DNA from: Hankyongella ginsenosidimutans
Lineage (GTDB): Bacteria > Pseudomonadota > Alphaproteobacteria > Sphingomonadales > Sphingomonadaceae
Direction of reading: 5' to 3'
Assembly (NCBI RefSeq): GCF_005144965.1
Contig: NZ_CP039704.1
Span: 124,001-188,000, forward strand
DNA length: 64,000 bases
The notes under the pieces were generated by a model. It saw only the letters and a list, made by a program, of their open reading frames with translations, was not told where the DNA came from and searched no databases. Both the position numbers and the translations under genes were made by a program. Each line of letters opens with the position of its first letter. Positions within the stretch are counted from its first letter, which is position 1. Shown here one piece after another: positions 62,056 to 64,000 of the stretch.

Positions 62056-64000
62056 AGCAGCACGCGCAGCGCCTGGCCGCGTGGTGTGCGCAGTTGCGGG
62101 TCGCGCGTGACCGTCAAGCGGGCATCATCGCGCGCCATGGCCAGCAGATCGCCGTCCAGGGCCAGGTCGGCCAACCGGAACTGCGGCAGGCCGGATTGCC
62201 GGGTGCCGAGCAGTTCGCCGCTGCCGCGCAGCCGCAGATCTTCCTCGGCGATACGAAAGCCGTCATCCGTCTCGCGCATCAGCTTCAGCCGTGCCCGCGC
62301 CGCTTCCGACAGCTGGGAGCCGCGCAGCAGCAGGCAGACCGACGCCTGCGATCCGCGCCCGACGCGCCCGCGCAGCTGGTGCAGTTGCGCCAGCCCGAAA
62401 CGCTCGGCCTGCTCGATAACCATCAAGGTGGCGGCCGGCACATCGACGCCGACCTCGATCACCGTGGTGGCCACCAGGATACGCGTCTCGCCGGCAACGA
62501 ACGCCGCCATGGCTGCATCCTTGCTGGGACCGGAGAGCTTGCCGTGCACAAGCCCGACCTGCGCCCCGAAACGCTGTCGCAGCGCCTCGGCGCGCGCTTC
62601 GGCCGCCGCCAGGTCCGTCTTCTCCGACTCATCAACCAGCGGGCAAACCCAAAGGCCTGCGCGCCGGATGCCAGCGCGCGCGCCAGCCCGTCATAGACGT
62701 CGTCAAGTCGCTCAAGCGGCACCACCCGGGTGTCGATGCTTTGACGTCCCGGCGGACGCGTATCGAGCCGCGACACATCCATGTCGCCATAGAGCGCCAG
62801 GGTCAGCGTGCGCGGGATCGGCGTTGCAGTCATGGCCAGAAGATGTGGCGTCCAGGCAGCCTTGGCGGTGAGCGCCAGCCGCTGGGCGACGCCGAAACGA
62901 TGCTGCTCGTCGATGACGACCAGTCCCAACGCCCGGTATTCGATGGCATCCTGAAACAGCGCGTGCGTCCCGACGATCAGGTCTACTTCGCCACCCGCGA
63001 CCGCTGCCTGGGTCGCTGCGCGCTCGGCTTTGCGGTCGCGCCCGGTCAGCAGGGCGATACGGATCCCAAGCGGCCTGCACAAAGTCTCAAGCGTTGCAAA
63101 ATGCTGGCGGGCGAGGATCTCGGTCGGGGCGAGGAAGGCAACCTGACTGCCGGCGTCGATCGCCTGGCAGGCCGCCGCCAGCGCGACCACCGTCTTGCCC
63201 GCGCCGACATCGCCCTGCAGCAGGCGCAGCATCGGCTTGTCCGCAGCCAGATCGGCGCCGATCTCTGCAATGCAGCGCTGCTGCGCAGGGGTCAGGGTGA
63301 ACGGCAGGGAGGCAGCGAAAGCGGATGCGCGCGCTCCGGGGGCAACGCGCGGCCGCCGGTCGCACGGGCACGCGAACGCACGAGCACCAGCGCCAGCTGC
63401 GAGGCCAGCAGTTCGTCGTAGGCCAGCCGCTGCCGCGCTGCATTGTCCGCCGGCGCGGCATGTCGCGCTGCAAGTGCCGCACGCCAGTCCGGCCAGGAAC
63501 GCTGGGCCAGTAGCGCCGGGTCGTGCCATTCTGGAAGGTCCGGCACACGGGCGAGCGCCACGGCGACCAGGCTGCGCAGCCGCGCGTTGGTCAGCCCTTC
63601 CGTCAAGGGATAGACGGCCTCCCTGAGCGGGATCGCCGCGTCCTCATCGGCGATATGGTCGGGGTGCACCATCTGCAATTGGCCGGCATAGCGTTCCAGC
63701 ACGCCGGAGACGCGCCGCCGCGCGCCGATGGGCAGCTTCTTGCCGATCATGCCGCCGGGGTCGGAGAAGAATGTGAGCGTCACAAGCCGGTGTTCGTCGT
63801 CGGCGGCGATCACGCGGGACGGTCGCCGTCCCTGCCCCAGCCGATGCTCGCACACGGTCAGCGGCACGATCACCGGCGTGTCGAGCGGCGCATCTGCCAG
63901 TGTGGCGAGCGGCAATCGCTCGACCTGACCGACCGGGCAATGAAACAGCAGATCCACGACGCGCGCGACATCGAGCCGCGCCAGCAGCCGCTCGACCCCA
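62007..64000 (-). CDS. recG: ATP-dependent DNA helicase RecG, 5' end cut by window (indels)
   Basis: Branch-migrating helicase of recombination and fork repair, about 660 residues seen. The incomplete wedge/OB region includes LTFFSDPGGMIGKKLPIGARRRVSGVLERYAGQLQMVHPDHI. Helicase motifs follow: MLRLLQGDVGAGKTVVALAAACQAI (Walker A), LVVIDEQHRFGVAQRLALTAKA (DEQH box), TATPIPRTLTLALYGDMDVSRLDTRPPGR, and LVATTVIEVGVDVPAATLMVIEQAERFGLAQLHQLRGRVGRG. Frames change near 63310 and 62640. A few N-terminal residues lie beyond position 64000. Confidence 0.94.

Overview
The window is GC-rich (about two thirds G+C by eye), densely packed DNA. It looks like the chromosome of an alphaproteobacterium. The lineage signals are the eno / ftsB-like / pdhA / pdhB / pdhC / lpdA run with a lipoyl domain fused to E1-beta, hrcA-grpE, a CarD/CdnL-type regulator, lspA next to a DUF3035 lipoprotein, and the gene order of the ceramide cluster. 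I do not assign a genus. Coding quality is the main caveat: a large share of the longer genes are interrupted by the apparent loss of one or two bases, mostly in G or C runs. Most of these genes can be read through by restoring a base. I therefore annotate them as single genes with uncorrected indels, which more likely reflect assembly or sequencing error than mass pseudogenisation.

Layout. 0-6.1 kb: YbbN-like thioredoxin, LON-domain protein, Trm112-like protein, DUF971, chromate transporter, CheY-type receiver, ribF, bioB. 6.1-14.8 kb: S10 carboxypeptidase, ileS (with two in-frame palindromic insertions), lspA, DUF3035 lipoprotein, modB, FAH hydrolase, hrcA, grpE. 14.8-21.4 kb: UspA, SIMPL protein, acyl-CoA synthetase, gamma-glutamyltransferase, then a repeat field containing a GIY-YIG nuclease gene. 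21.4-31.1 kb: DUF952-pyrD, a DUF885 protein, a small membrane protein, and a translationally coupled run of three TPR/glycosyltransferase-like proteins plus DUF6165. 31.1-37.3 kb: purC, a YceI/cytochrome b561/YceI set, CarD, a DCC protein with its membrane partner, tRNA-Gly(CCC). 37.3-46.7 kb: formaldehyde detoxification (adhC-fghA), the pyruvate dehydrogenase genes with a repeat-flanked DUF559 nuclease between pdhC and lpdA, an FtsB-like protein, enolase. 46.7-51.7 kb: DUF192, a two-domain cold-shock protein, and a molybdenum-cofactor maturation set (CoxG-like, XdhC, MPT-binding/MocA-like fusion), then recX. 51.9-60.6 kb: a ceramide (bacterial sphingolipid) cluster. 60.8-64 kb: SEL1 protein, DUF502 membrane protein, and recG, which is cut by the window end.

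The most interesting region is 51.9-60.6 kb. It holds an acyl-AMP ligase, NAD-dependent epimerase/reductase, dedicated acyl carrier protein and serine palmitoyltransferase-like enzyme in the order known from Caulobacter ceramide synthesis. These are followed by LptF/LptG-type permease subunits, a histidine-box lipid hydroxylase and a GNAT-like bacterial ceramide synthase. Synthesis, a possible tailoring step and possible export thus sit together. The second half of this cluster is bracketed by inverted copies of a roughly 150-bp double-hairpin element.

The second theme is small palindromic repeats. One family sits in frame inside ileS. Another lies in the linker of pdhC and around a DUF559 nuclease. 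A third forms a tandem field around a GIY-YIG nuclease. A related core is twice nested inside long hairpin arms of unrelated sequence.
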